Shown here piece after piece: positions 1 through 7,088 of a DNA stretch of 35,969 bases. A program made the translations under genes and the position numbers. Below the pieces are notes generated by a model. The model did no database searches and had not been told where the DNA came from. It saw only the letters and a list, made by a program, of their open reading frames with translations. The stretch comes from a virus: IMG/VR virus record IMGVR_UViG_3300017772_000045, positions 1 through 35,969 of that record, one strand, 5' to 3'. How positions within the stretch are numbered: position 1 is the first letter of the stretch; each line of letters begins with the position of its first letter.

Positions 1-52
1 AAAATACAATATACAAAACTACATAAGATATAAAGAAGATCTAAAAGCATCT

Positions 53-745
53 ATGCCTGAAGATAAATTTTATGATTACTACACAAGAGAGGAAATGATT
101 GTAAAGTTTATGCCTCTTGTAGAGAATTTAGCCCGTAAATTTTCAACAACACAGCAAGCCTCAGGTGTATTAAGTATAAATGATTTAATACAAGAAGGCA
201 ACAAAGGTTTAACTTTAGCGGTAGATAAATTAGATTGGGACATGCTTGTTGATTCTGAAGATATAGAAAAAACTTTAAAAAGTTTCTTTAGCAAAAGAAT
301 TAAAGGAGCGATCAGACGAGCAATAGATATCAATAGAGGGGATATTAAAATACCAGAGCATAAGCTTAATGAGATACGTAAGAATCCAAATGATGACAAA
401 ATGGTTTCTTTATTCTTTAATAGTATTTTCACAAGCTATGACGTTATCCCCCCTGATGAAGATAACTACGCATATCAATTTCCGGATAATTCTGTACCAT
501 ATAATATAGACTTATTAAACACTTATTTGCTGGGATTAATGCAAGAACACTTAACACCTAAACAATACGATGTAGTAAGATTATTTTATGGCTTAGACTG
601 TGATAAACACTCTGCAAAACAAATAGCAGATTATATTGGGCTAAAAGTTCCTACTGCTACGGTAATAGTTTCTCAAATTAAAAAAGAAGCAATTGACCAT
701 TTAATCGCTAATGTCGACAGCAATCAAGTGATTGATTATCTTTAA
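53..745 (+). CDS. Phage-encoded RNA polymerase sigma-70-like factor
   Basis: This 230-residue protein looks like a compact sigma-70-family factor that would redirect host RNA polymerase to phage promoters. A region-2-like segment covers about residues 14-93, with the core-binding type motif DLIQEGNKGL at 44-53 and a basic helix FFSKRIKGAIRRAI at 78-91. A region-4-like helix-turn-helix covers about 167-217, starting LTPKQYDVVRLFYGL, with the probable recognition helix near 195-210. Regions 1 and 3 are absent or very divergent. The reading frame has no stop back to base 2 of the window, so the true start may lie upstream and the gene may be 5' partial; ATG at 53 is simply the first visible start. 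It heads the + strand block and is followed by recombination genes. No phage RNA polymerase is visible here, so a sigma subunit is a sensible way to control timing. The family call is by motif; its promoters are unknown. Confidence 0.72.
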   Translation: MPEDKFYDYYTREEMIVKFMPLVENLARKFSTTQQASGVLSINDLIQEGNKGLTLAVDKLDWDMLVDSEDIEKTLKSFFSKRIKGAIRRAIDINRGDIKIPEHKLNEIRKNPNDDKMVSLFFNSIFTSYDVIPPDEDNYAYQFPDNSVPYNIDLLNTYLLGLMQEHLTPKQYDVVRLFYGLDCDKHSAKQIADYIGLKVPTATVIVSQIKKEAIDHLIANVDSNQVIDYL

Positions 746-770
746 CTTATAAGCAAAATACGTAATTATA

Positions 771-792
771 TTAATAACAAACCACAAACCAT
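771..792 (+). promoter_or_regulatory. A-rich leader shared with the gene at 2160
   Basis: The 22 bases before the ATG at 793 start with TTAATAACAAAC and carry AAACCA one base before the start codon. The leader of the gene at 2160 has the same design at the same distance (TTAATAATAAAC, then AAACCA). There is no Shine-Dalgarno sequence. It may be a translation-initiation signal or part of a promoter recognised by the phage sigma factor; the sequence alone does not decide. Confidence 0.35.
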
Positions 793-1347
793 ATGACCTT
801 AAATAAAAAGCTGGCAACTATCCAGACAAAGTTTAAATCGAAGAAAAGTAGATTTAATTCATTCGGCAAGTACAACTTCAGATCAGCCGAAGACATCCTA
901 GAAGCAACAAAACCCTATCTATTAGAGTTAGGAGTAACTGTTACGATTAACGAAAAGTTAATTGCTAGCGAGCCATTCCCTATATTGGAATCAACAGCTA
1001 CAATAAGTGACGGCGATGCAGATTTTGCTATACACGCTAAAGCTATTGTTGGTATTGATCTTCAACAAAAAGGTATGCAAATGCCCCAAAAGTTTGGTAG
1101 CGCTTCTAGTTATGGCAAAAAATATGCACTCGGTAATTTATTTTTAATTGACGATACAGCAGATAGTGATGCCACAAATGCACACGGTAAAGCTACCGCG
1201 GCTAAAAGCAAAAACACCTTAACCTCAACTAAAGATCCAGCTTATCAAAAAGCTAAAGACTATATAAAAGCAGGTGGTAAAATTGCAGCTATAAAAGCTA
1301 AATATTCTTTATCTAAAGAGATAGAGGCGGAATTAATAACGTTATAA
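793..1347 (+). CDS. ERF-family single-strand DNA annealing protein
   Basis: A 184-residue recombinase of the ERF/Rad52-like annealing group, which pairs complementary single strands during phage recombination and repair. The N-terminal half has the ERF pattern: a helix-rich start, then a beta region, then the diagnostic stretch at about 101-126 (FGSASSYGKKYALGNLFLID followed by DTADSDA), matching the family's G-S-x-x-x-Y-x-x-[KR]-Y-x-L core with acidic residues after it. The C-terminal part (about 128-165) is a Lys/Ala/Thr linker, and the tail from 160 is helical. The gene directly downstream encodes a PD-(D/E)XK exonuclease, so the pair forms the usual exonuclease plus annealase module. The start is the first ATG after a 47-base gap and follows an A-rich leader. 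The family call is strong; the role in this phage is inferred from context. Confidence 0.85.
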   Translation: MTLNKKLATIQTKFKSKKSRFNSFGKYNFRSAEDILEATKPYLLELGVTVTINEKLIASEPFPILESTATISDGDADFAIHAKAIVGIDLQQKGMQMPQKFGSASSYGKKYALGNLFLIDDTADSDATNAHGKATAAKSKNTLTSTKDPAYQKAKDYIKAGGKIAAIKAKYSLSKEIEAELITL

Positions 1348-1350
1348 ATA

Positions 1351-2094
1351 ATGAAAAAACTTAGCACGAAAGAAATATTAGAGAAGCTTAAAAACGACGC
1401 TGACTACTACGGTGAGTTCGGTAGACAGTTTAGAAGCAACTCTGATATTTCTACACTGTTAACAAATCCCTTAGCACTAGGTTTGCCACAAAAGCCAAAC
1501 ATTAATTTTTTAATTGGTGGTTACTTTCATACGGCTATATTAGAACCAGAGAAACTGAAAAAATATAGAATTATAGAAGGAACCGCAACTAGAAATACAA
1601 AAGTGTATAAGGAGATGTCAGGTGGGGAAATGTGTTTACTTCAACATGAAGTTGATAAGCTTGAATTGATGATCGATAAAATGCAAAACAATGACGTTTG
1701 TAAAGATCTGATAACAGGAATAAATGTAGACTACGAACAACCTGGCATAGGCGAAGTAGAAGGAATGATGTGGAAAGGTAAAGCTGATATCGTTAATCAC
1801 GATGAAAAACTAATTATTGATCTCAAGACAACAGGAGATATAACAAAATTTAGAAGCTCAGCTTTCCGCTATAATTACGATAGCCAAGCATACATTTACC
1901 GTAAACTATTTGGTTACGATTTAGTTTTTATTGCAATAGATAAAAACACGCATCAAATAGGTATTTTTGATTGTTCAGACGCATTTTATGAAAATGGACA
2001 AGGCAAAGTACAACAAGCCGTAGAGCAATATAAATTGTTTTACGAAAACCCGGACTTTGATCCAACAAATTATTTTATTAATAAGACATTGTAA
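1351..2094 (+). CDS. PD-(D/E)XK exonuclease, partner of the annealing protein
   Basis: A 247-residue nuclease of the lambda-exonuclease/RecE-like PD-(D/E)XK group. Visible family marks are G57-Y-F-H60 followed by ILEPE (the usual G-x-x-H entry motif), E137, the metal-binding core WKGKADIV at 141-148 with D146, IIDLKTT at 155-161 with D157 and K159 as the (D/E)XK pair, and the QAYIYRK helix near 179-185. It probably resects double-stranded ends 5' to 3' to make the single strands used by the ERF protein upstream. It starts three bases after that gene's stop, which implies translation from the same transcript. The alternative is a Cas4/RecB-like nuclease, but no four-cysteine cluster is present, so the phage exonuclease reading is better. 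Confidence 0.82.
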   Translation: MKKLSTKEILEKLKNDADYYGEFGRQFRSNSDISTLLTNPLALGLPQKPNINFLIGGYFHTAILEPEKLKKYRIIEGTATRNTKVYKEMSGGEMCLLQHEVDKLELMIDKMQNNDVCKDLITGINVDYEQPGIGEVEGMMWKGKADIVNHDEKLIIDLKTTGDITKFRSSAFRYNYDSQAYIYRKLFGYDLVFIAIDKNTHQIGIFDCSDAFYENGQGKVQQAVEQYKLFYENPDFDPTNYFINKTL

Positions 2095-2137
2095 TTGCAA
2101 ACGTAATACGAAAGCTTATTGATAATATATGTGAATA

Positions 2138-2159
2138 TTAATAATAAACAATTAAACCA
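2138..2159 (+). promoter_or_regulatory. A-rich leader shared with the gene at 793
   Basis: The second copy of the leader pattern, TTAATAATAAAC with AAACCA directly against the ATG at 2160. It sits in the 65-base gap after the exonuclease gene, one of the few real gaps in the early block. It may be a translation or promoter signal. No Bacteroidota-type TAnnTTTG box is visible in this gap. Confidence 0.35.
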
Positions 2160-2336
2160 ATGGCGAGAACCAGAAAAAACCAAACAAAAATTTGTACAGT
2201 AACAGGCGTAGAAACAAGTGTAAATAATTTTTACACGAATCAAAACCATGTAAAAGCCGTAGATAACTTAAGGCGGAATAGCGGCGCAACAAAACAACAG
2301 TTGCAAAGAATGTTTAATCAAGTAAATACATATTAA
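2160..2336 (+). CDS. Small basic protein, function unknown (58 aa)
   Basis: An ATG at 2160 opens a 58-codon frame ending TAA at 2334-2336, two bases before the SSB-like gene. The protein starts MARTRKNQTKICTVTGVE and continues with a FYTNQNHVKAVDNLRR segment; it is basic with a single cysteine and no membrane segment. The order (aromatic FY, then NHV..VDNLRR, then a helical tail) resembles short phage proteins sometimes found near replication genes, but I cannot name a family. Evidence for being real: tight packing between two genes, the leader shared with the ERF gene, and no competing frame. A nucleic-acid-binding role is only a guess from charge. Confidence 0.6.
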   Translation: MARTRKNQTKICTVTGVETSVNNFYTNQNHVKAVDNLRRNSGATKQQLQRMFNQVNTY

Positions 2337-2338
2337 GA

Positions 2339-2644
2339 ATGGCAAGTATTATTAAAGCAAGTATCAACTTAAACGAGATACCTAAAGACAAAATCATTAT
2401 TGGAAAGAAGGGTAAGTATTTACCCATTACAATTACAGTAAATGATGAGGTTGATCAATTTGGAAATCAAGGTCCAATAGTAGTAGCAATGACTAAAGAA
2501 GAGAGGGAAGCCAAGGCTCCTAAAACTTACTTAGGAAATGTTCAAGTAGTTTGGACTAACGGTGAAAACGTTGCTGCGGCACCTAGACAAGATCAACCAC
2601 AAGCAGCAGCTCCTCAAACAGTAGACGACGATTTACCATTTTAA
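2339..2644 (+). CDS. Single-stranded DNA-binding protein
   Basis: A 101-residue protein with the layout of a small phage SSB. Residues 1-75 are beta-rich and OB-like (MASIIKASINLNEIPKDKII at the start, later VQVVWTNGEN). A flexible Ala/Gln/Pro linker follows at about 78-93, and the protein ends in the acidic tip DDDLPF. An acidic tail ending in Pro-Phe is the protein-interaction tail of bacterial and phage SSBs, which recruits primase, helicase and nucleases. It lies between recombination genes and the primase-helicase, where an SSB would be expected. It is shorter than bacterial SSB (about 170 residues) and the OB fold is inferred, not proven. Confidence 0.75.
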   Translation: MASIIKASINLNEIPKDKIIIGKKGKYLPITITVNDEVDQFGNQGPIVVAMTKEEREAKAPKTYLGNVQVVWTNGENVAAAPRQDQPQAAAPQTVDDDLPF

Positions 2645-2658
2645 ATTAAATTAAATTA

Positions 2659-4374
2659 ATGCAGACAACAGAGATCAATGGATTTTTGATTGACGAGTTC
2701 AATCAACATAAACTTGAAGAGGGTAAGAAGCAGGGTATATGCCCTATTTGTTCTCACGATAGAAAACCCAAGAATCAAAAGGCAAAATGTGCGTCTTATG
2801 ATTGGGAACGTGGTCTCGGTACTTGTCACAATTGTAATTCGTCATTTCAACTTCATTCTTATCAACGCAAAGGCGCAAGTGAAAAGGTTTATGTTAGGCC
2901 TAATGCTCCCGATGCTATACATGCGGTAAGTACAAAAGTTGAAGACTGGTTTCAAACTAGAGGAATATCTCAGCAAACCCTCAAAGATCTTAGGATTGGA
3001 GAGGGGCCTGAGTATATGCCTCAGACCGGTAAAACCGAGAACGTTATAAAGTTTAATTATTTCATGGGCGATCAACTTATCAATGTTAAGTATCGTGATG
3101 GAAGAAAGAACTTTAAATTATATAAAGGTGCTGAGAAAGTGTTTTATAATATAAACAGTATAATAGGTTATGAGTATTGCGTAATAGTTGAAGGAGAAAT
3201 GGATGTGTTGGCATTGCATGAAGCAGGAATACCTAACGCTATATCTGTTCCTAACGGAGCTACATTAAATACAAACAACCTTGAATACTTAGATGCTTGT
3301 ATAGATTATTTTGAAGACAAAGAAAAGATCATACTAGCTGTAGACAATGATGAAGCAGGACAAGCTCTTCAATCTGAGCTTATACGTAGATTAGGATCTG
3401 AAGTATGCTATTTGGCTACATTTGATGATTGTAAAGATGCTAATGAATATTTATTAAAATATGGAAAAGAAAAGTTATCAGAGCGTATTTCAAGATCAAA
3501 ACCAGTACCACTGGAGAATGTTACAACGTTCAGGGATATCGAAGATGAAGTCACGGACTTTGTTCGTAATGGTTTTAAACCTGGCTTTCAAATTGGTTTG
3601 GAAAACTTTGATAATATATTTTCGACGTACACTGGTCAGTTTATTACTGTCACTGGGATACCGTCTTCGGGTAAGTCGGATTTCGTGGATCAGATGGTTG
3701 TCGGATATAATGCTAACTATGGTTGGAAGACAGCTTTCGCATCTCCGGAAAACGTACCAACATATCTACACGCTCATAAGTTAATGCGTAAGACTTGGCA
3801 AGGTATGCCAACTAGAGATGATATTGGAGGGGAACGTTGGAATCAAATAGCGGACCATTGCAATAGCAACTACTTTCACATAGACATGGAACGGTATACT
3901 TTAGAATCCGTGTTACGTAAAGGTGCTGAGTTAGTTAAACGTAAAGGTATTAAATGTTTAGTTATAGATCCTTTTAATAAGGTTAGAGACATTGATTGTA
4001 AGACAGAGGATGTTAACAGGTATACCATGGAATACTTAAGTAAAATAGAAATGTTTGCTAAAAAGTATGATGTGTTAGTATTTATTGTTGCTCACCCTAC
4101 TAAAATGTACAAGAATCAATCAACAGGAAAGATCGATGAACCTACGATGTATAACATTAAAGGTGGAGGAGAATGGTATGACGCGTCTTATCACGGTATA
4201 TTAGTTCATAGAGATTACGAACAGAAAACTGTTAAAGCTAAGGTGTTAAAAATTAAGTTTCAAAACCTAGGAGAGAATGGCGCAGAAGCTCATTTTAAAT
4301 GGGAACCAAAGTCAGGATGTTTTATACCACACGAGCAAGTTAATTTAGCTGGTGAAAAAATGCCATGGGAATAG
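2659..4374 (+). CDS. Bifunctional DNA primase-helicase (T7 gp4-like)
   Basis: A 571-residue replication protein combining primase and hexameric helicase. The N-terminal zinc ribbon uses C28/C31 (CPIC) and C56/C59 (CHNC). The TOPRIM primase core follows with VEGEMD at 177-182 and the DxD metal site at D229/D231 (AVDNDEAG). The RecA/DnaB-like helicase has Walker A GIPSSGKS at 333-340, a Walker B-like LVIDPFNKVRD in the second half, and the IVAHPTKM motif after it. It would unwind the fork and lay down primers for a DNA polymerase that is not in this window. The leader is three tandem AAATT-like units with no Shine-Dalgarno. The next gene starts on the base after its TAG. Size and domain order match T7 gp4. 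Confidence 0.95.
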   Translation: MQTTEINGFLIDEFNQHKLEEGKKQGICPICSHDRKPKNQKAKCASYDWERGLGTCHNCNSSFQLHSYQRKGASEKVYVRPNAPDAIHAVSTKVEDWFQTRGISQQTLKDLRIGEGPEYMPQTGKTENVIKFNYFMGDQLINVKYRDGRKNFKLYKGAEKVFYNINSIIGYEYCVIVEGEMDVLALHEAGIPNAISVPNGATLNTNNLEYLDACIDYFEDKEKIILAVDNDEAGQALQSELIRRLGSEVCYLATFDDCKDANEYLLKYGKEKLSERISRSKPVPLENVTTFRDIEDEVTDFVRNGFKPGFQIGLENFDNIFSTYTGQFITVTGIPSSGKSDFVDQMVVGYNANYGWKTAFASPENVPTYLHAHKLMRKTWQGMPTRDDIGGERWNQIADHCNSNYFHIDMERYTLESVLRKGAELVKRKGIKCLVIDPFNKVRDIDCKTEDVNRYTMEYLSKIEMFAKKYDVLVFIVAHPTKMYKNQSTGKIDEPTMYNIKGGGEWYDASYHGILVHRDYEQKTVKAKVLKIKFQNLGENGAEAHFKWEPKSGCFIPHEQVNLAGEKMPWE

Positions 4375-4650
4375 ATGCCTAGTATATATGGAAAACGCAC
4401 AAAGCCTATGCCGCTTTATAATTATTCAGAAGAAGAGTTTAAGTGGTATAAATACTGTGTGAATAATAATATAAGGATATCGCCGTGGGGTATACAAAAC
4501 AATTATGATAAGTGGCATATAGCTATAAATCTTGGGCCGTATGTAAAATGGGAAAAGCCTCATTTATCACCTAGTCAGTATTGTAGAAAAACGATATGGC
4601 CAGAATATTATAAAATGTGTAAATACTATTATGACAAACATAGAAAATGA
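4375..4650 (+). CDS. Small aromatic phage protein, function unknown (91 aa)
   Basis: A 91-residue protein starting directly on the base after the primase-helicase stop and overlapping the next gene by 20 bases, so it is translationally linked to both. It is very rich in Tyr and Trp (YNYSEEEFKWYKYCVNNN near the start, then ISPWG, KWHIAI, WPEYY and a YYYDKHRK end) and basic overall. I see no catalytic motif or membrane segment. Proteins of this style recur in marine phage genomes without a known role. The placement between replication and nucleotide metabolism suggests an early function, but nothing more can be read. Confidence 0.7.
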   Translation: MPSIYGKRTKPMPLYNYSEEEFKWYKYCVNNNIRISPWGIQNNYDKWHIAINLGPYVKWEKPHLSPSQYCRKTIWPEYYKMCKYYYDKHRK

Positions 4651-5455
4651 ATACAAAGAATTATTATCAGAAATACTCGACAGAGGATTGGATAAGGAAG
4701 ATCGAACAGGGACTGGGACGAAGTCTGTCTTCGGAAGAACGATTAGACACGATATGTCATTGGGCTTCCCTATACTTACAGGAAAGAAAATAAGTTTTAA
4801 TGCAGCAAGAACAGAGCTGCTGTGGATATTACAAGGTAGAACTGATCTTAAGTATTTAGAAGATAACGGTGTTAAGTACTGGCGACCAGATTACAAACGC
4901 TCAGGTAGAACAGATGAAACATTAGGTCCTGTATACGGAAAACAGTGGCGTAATTTTAACGGCGTAGATCAGCTCTATAATCTTGTGTATAGCATTGATA
5001 CTAATCCAGACTCTAGACGTCTTATGATTAGCGCATGGGCTCCACATGAGATGAAAGATATGGTGCTCCCTCCGTGTCATTATGCTTTTCAAGTTTATAT
5101 TAACAACGGTGTTATGAATTTAATGTGGCAACAAAGATCCGCTGATGTGTTCTTAGGTTTACCTTACGATATTACAATGTACGGTTTATTATTAGAGATG
5201 TTGGCTAAGGGTGCTGGACTTGAAGCTGGTCAACTTATTGGTCAACTTGGTGACTGTCATTTATATAACAATCATTTAGAACAAGCAAAAGAGTATAGAA
5301 GAAGATCTAAACGGGCTTTGCCATTTCTACATTTAGATAGAGGCCTCAGTCATAATGTACTAGGCGGTTTGAATATACCTGATAGCTTTGAAATTAAATT
5401 AATTAACTACAATCCTTATCCTGCGATCAAAGCAGAGTTGAGTGTTGGTAAATAA
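4631..5455 (+). CDS. Thymidylate-synthase-family enzyme, probably acting on dCMP
   Basis: A 274-residue, full-length member of the thymidylate synthase family, which adds a one-carbon unit from methylene-tetrahydrofolate to C5 of a pyrimidine deoxynucleotide. Conserved residues, by E. coli equivalents: R25 (R21), E62 (E58), W84 (W80), Y102 (Y94), R129/R130 (R126/R127), nucleophile C149 in LPPCHY (C146), R169 and S170 (R166, S167), D172 (D169), H210 and Y212 (H207, Y209). The exception is residue 180: the motif is GLPYDI where thymidylate synthases have GLPFNI, so the dUMP-selecting Asn177 is Asp. Asp at this site occurs in T4 dCMP hydroxymethylase, and engineered Asn-to-Asp synthase methylates dCMP. 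The likely product is therefore 5-hydroxymethyl- or 5-methyl-dCMP. Ordinary dTMP synthesis remains possible. MazG-type genes follow directly. Confidence 0.92.
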   Translation: MTNIENEYKELLSEILDRGLDKEDRTGTGTKSVFGRTIRHDMSLGFPILTGKKISFNAARTELLWILQGRTDLKYLEDNGVKYWRPDYKRSGRTDETLGPVYGKQWRNFNGVDQLYNLVYSIDTNPDSRRLMISAWAPHEMKDMVLPPCHYAFQVYINNGVMNLMWQQRSADVFLGLPYDITMYGLLLEMLAKGAGLEAGQLIGQLGDCHLYNNHLEQAKEYRRRSKRALPFLHLDRGLSHNVLGGLNIPDSFEIKLINYNPYPAIKAELSVGK

Positions 5456-5463
5456 AAATAAAT

Positions 5464-6279
5464 ATGTATAAACTTTATCACATTCCTGGTAAAAAAATCG
5501 GAGTTACACGTGATCTTAATAAAAGAGTTACGGAGCAACAAGGTTATGCACCAGATGAATACGAGGTTTTATTTACAAGTGATGATATAAACATTATATC
5601 AAACTTAGAGATAGAACTTCAAAAGTCTTACGGCTATAAAGTCGACCGGCAATCTTATAAAAATTTAATCAATAAAAAAAATACAATGAACATAAACGCT
5701 ACAGAGCAGACGTCAACATTCCCGTGTCCATTAAATAAGCTGAAAGGCCAACTAATGGACAATTTAAACTTAAGCTGGGAAACCTCACACGGTACATTTA
5801 CAATAACTAAAGATAACATTCCTTGGATAATGGCTAACGCCAGAACATCTATGTTTAACGAAAACAGAAGTTATATATACAATAAAGCTTTTGTAGAGAG
5901 TATCAACTTATCTCCCTCAAGCTGTGTTACAGAAGATAAAGACTGCGAAAGATTTGATCTTATAAGACAATGGGCTCAAGAAAGAGGTATCTATGATAGA
6001 GGTAATTCACATACACAATATGTTAAGCTTATGGAAGAAGCTGGCGAGCTAGCTCAAGCATTACTTAAGAAAGATGCATATGAAGTTAAAGATGCTATCG
6101 GTGATATGGTTGTAGTTCTTACAAACTTAGCGGCACTTGAAGGTATGCAAATTGAAAACTGTATTGATGCGGCTTACAACGAAATAGCTAACCGTAAAGG
6201 TAAAATGATTAACGGAACATTTGTAAAAGAAAAATCCGCAAGTGAATTAATTAAGGACTATGTAAAATCCACGCTATAA
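5464..6279 (+). CDS. GIY-YIG-like domain fused to MazG-type NTP pyrophosphohydrolase
   Basis: A 271-residue two-domain protein. Residues 1-65 resemble a GIY-YIG nuclease fold: LYHIPGKKIGVT at 4-15 stands for the paired GIY and YIG strands, R21 is in the right place for the catalytic Arg, and E49/E51 for the metal-binding Glu. Residues 75-150 form a linker of unknown nature. Residues 163-255 are a MazG-like all-alpha NTP pyrophosphohydrolase: LMEEAGELAQAL gives the E191-E192-x-x-E195 site, and EVKDAIGD gives E207-x-x-D210 and D214. MazG-type enzymes convert dNTP to dNMP plus pyrophosphate; T4 dCTPase belongs to the same broad superfamily. It follows the Asp180 thymidylate-synthase homologue by eight bases, so supplying dCMP is an attractive role. 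Whether the N-terminal domain cuts DNA is unknown. Confidence 0.75.
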   Translation: MYKLYHIPGKKIGVTRDLNKRVTEQQGYAPDEYEVLFTSDDINIISNLEIELQKSYGYKVDRQSYKNLINKKNTMNINATEQTSTFPCPLNKLKGQLMDNLNLSWETSHGTFTITKDNIPWIMANARTSMFNENRSYIYNKAFVESINLSPSSCVTEDKDCERFDLIRQWAQERGIYDRGNSHTQYVKLMEEAGELAQALLKKDAYEVKDAIGDMVVVLTNLAALEGMQIENCIDAAYNEIANRKGKMINGTFVKEKSASELIKDYVKSTL

Positions 6280-6512
6280 TGACAAAACAAGAAATAGAGT
6301 TTAGAGATCCAGTTGTTAAACGTGTAGTAAATAAATTTGTTTCAAGATCAGATGTAGGCTTTGCTAAGTATGGCGTTACATTAGATAAAGATCCATCTGA
6401 AATGTTTCAATGGCTTAATCATTTACAAGAAGAGCTTATGGATGCTGTTTTGTATTTGCAAAAAGCCAAAGAAGTCTACACGGAAAATTTACAAGATGAA
6501 GAAATTATATAA
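6279..6512 (+). CDS. Small MazG-like protein (77 aa)
   Basis: A 77-residue helical protein whose ATG shares its first base with the last base of the previous stop. The segment FAKYGVTLDKDP then FQWLNHLQEELMDAVLYLQK fits the first helices of small phage MazG-like nucleotide pyrophosphatases, with EELMDA giving E-E-x-x-D acidic residues. It is much shorter than a full MazG domain and shows only one of the two acidic half-motifs, so it may act as a homo-oligomer, partner the MazG domain encoded just upstream, or be non-catalytic. It overlaps the next gene by 17 bases. The fold assignment is tentative. Confidence 0.55.
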   Translation: MTKQEIEFRDPVVKRVVNKFVSRSDVGFAKYGVTLDKDPSEMFQWLNHLQEELMDAVLYLQKAKEVYTENLQDEEII

Positions 6513-6954
6513 AAGAAAAAGTAAAAAACGCGGACCAGTAAGAGCAAAGAAGGTATCATATGATGGTATCGACTTTGCCTCAGGGCTGGAGAAGTATATG
6601 TATATGGCTTTAAGAAAAAATAAGATTAAAGCAAAGTACGAAGGGGAAACATTTGTTCTATTGCCTGGTTTCCATTTTGAAAATGAAGTATACGAAAGAC
6701 AATCTAATGGCAAGGGTGATTATAAGAACAGAGGTTGTAAGCGTATTTTACCTATTAAATATACACCTGATTTTATTGGCGAAGACTTTATTATAGAAAC
6801 TAAAGGTAGAGCCAACGAGAGTTTTCCTATGAGATGGAAACTGTTTAAACAATTAATTGTTAGGCAATTCCCAGGGATTACGTTATATAAACCACAAAAT
6901 CAAAAAGAATGCGACGAGACCGTAAGCATAATCCTTTCGAAGCAAAAAGGATAG
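6496..6954 (+). CDS. PD-(D/E)XK endonuclease (DUF1064-like)
   Basis: A 152-residue small nuclease. The start at 6496 (MKKLYKRKSKKRG) is preferred because it gives a conventional basic N-terminus and only a 17-base overlap with the previous gene; an in-frame ATG at 6442 would overlap it by 71. Core motifs: FASGLEKYMY with E32, then YTPDFIGEDFIIETKG with D92, E101 and K103 as the PD...ExK metal site. The family is related to Holliday-junction resolvases and T7-endonuclease-I-type enzymes. It may resolve replication branches or degrade host DNA. In phages with modified cytosine, small nucleases often attack unmodified host DNA, so this is a candidate for that too. Function is inferred. Confidence 0.72.
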   Translation: MKKLYKRKSKKRGPVRAKKVSYDGIDFASGLEKYMYMALRKNKIKAKYEGETFVLLPGFHFENEVYERQSNGKGDYKNRGCKRILPIKYTPDFIGEDFIIETKGRANESFPMRWKLFKQLIVRQFPGITLYKPQNQKECDETVSIILSKQKG

Positions 6955-7088
6955 CTAGACAAAAGTATGCCGAGCGTCAGATCGATAAGTTTGTTAAGTG
7001 GAGTTGGGACGTAAGAGGTAAAGTGAAGTACAAAGAATTAATAGAAATAATGGACAGATATAATATAAAAGTTTATGGAAGAAATTAA
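6909..7088 (+). CDS. Tiny basic ORF overlapping the nuclease gene (59 aa)
   Basis: An ATG at 6909, inside the end of the nuclease gene in another frame, opens 59 codons ending TAA at 7086-7088. The product starts MRRDRKHNPFEAKRIARQKY, continues ERQIDKFVKWSWDVRG and ends in a helical YKELIEIMDRYNIKVYGRN. It is very basic and helical, compatible with a nucleic-acid-binding or inhibitor peptide. It fills an otherwise empty stretch and overlaps the next small frame by 14 bases, as is normal in this operon. No family recognised. Confidence 0.5.
   Translation: MRRDRKHNPFEAKRIARQKYAERQIDKFVKWSWDVRGKVKYKELIEIMDRYNIKVYGRN

Noticed and set aside
5464-5660. GIY-YIG-like domain as part of a homing intron endonuclease.
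   Set aside because: Neighbouring genes are intact and continuous, and the domain is fused in frame to a MazG domain, not free-standing in an intron.
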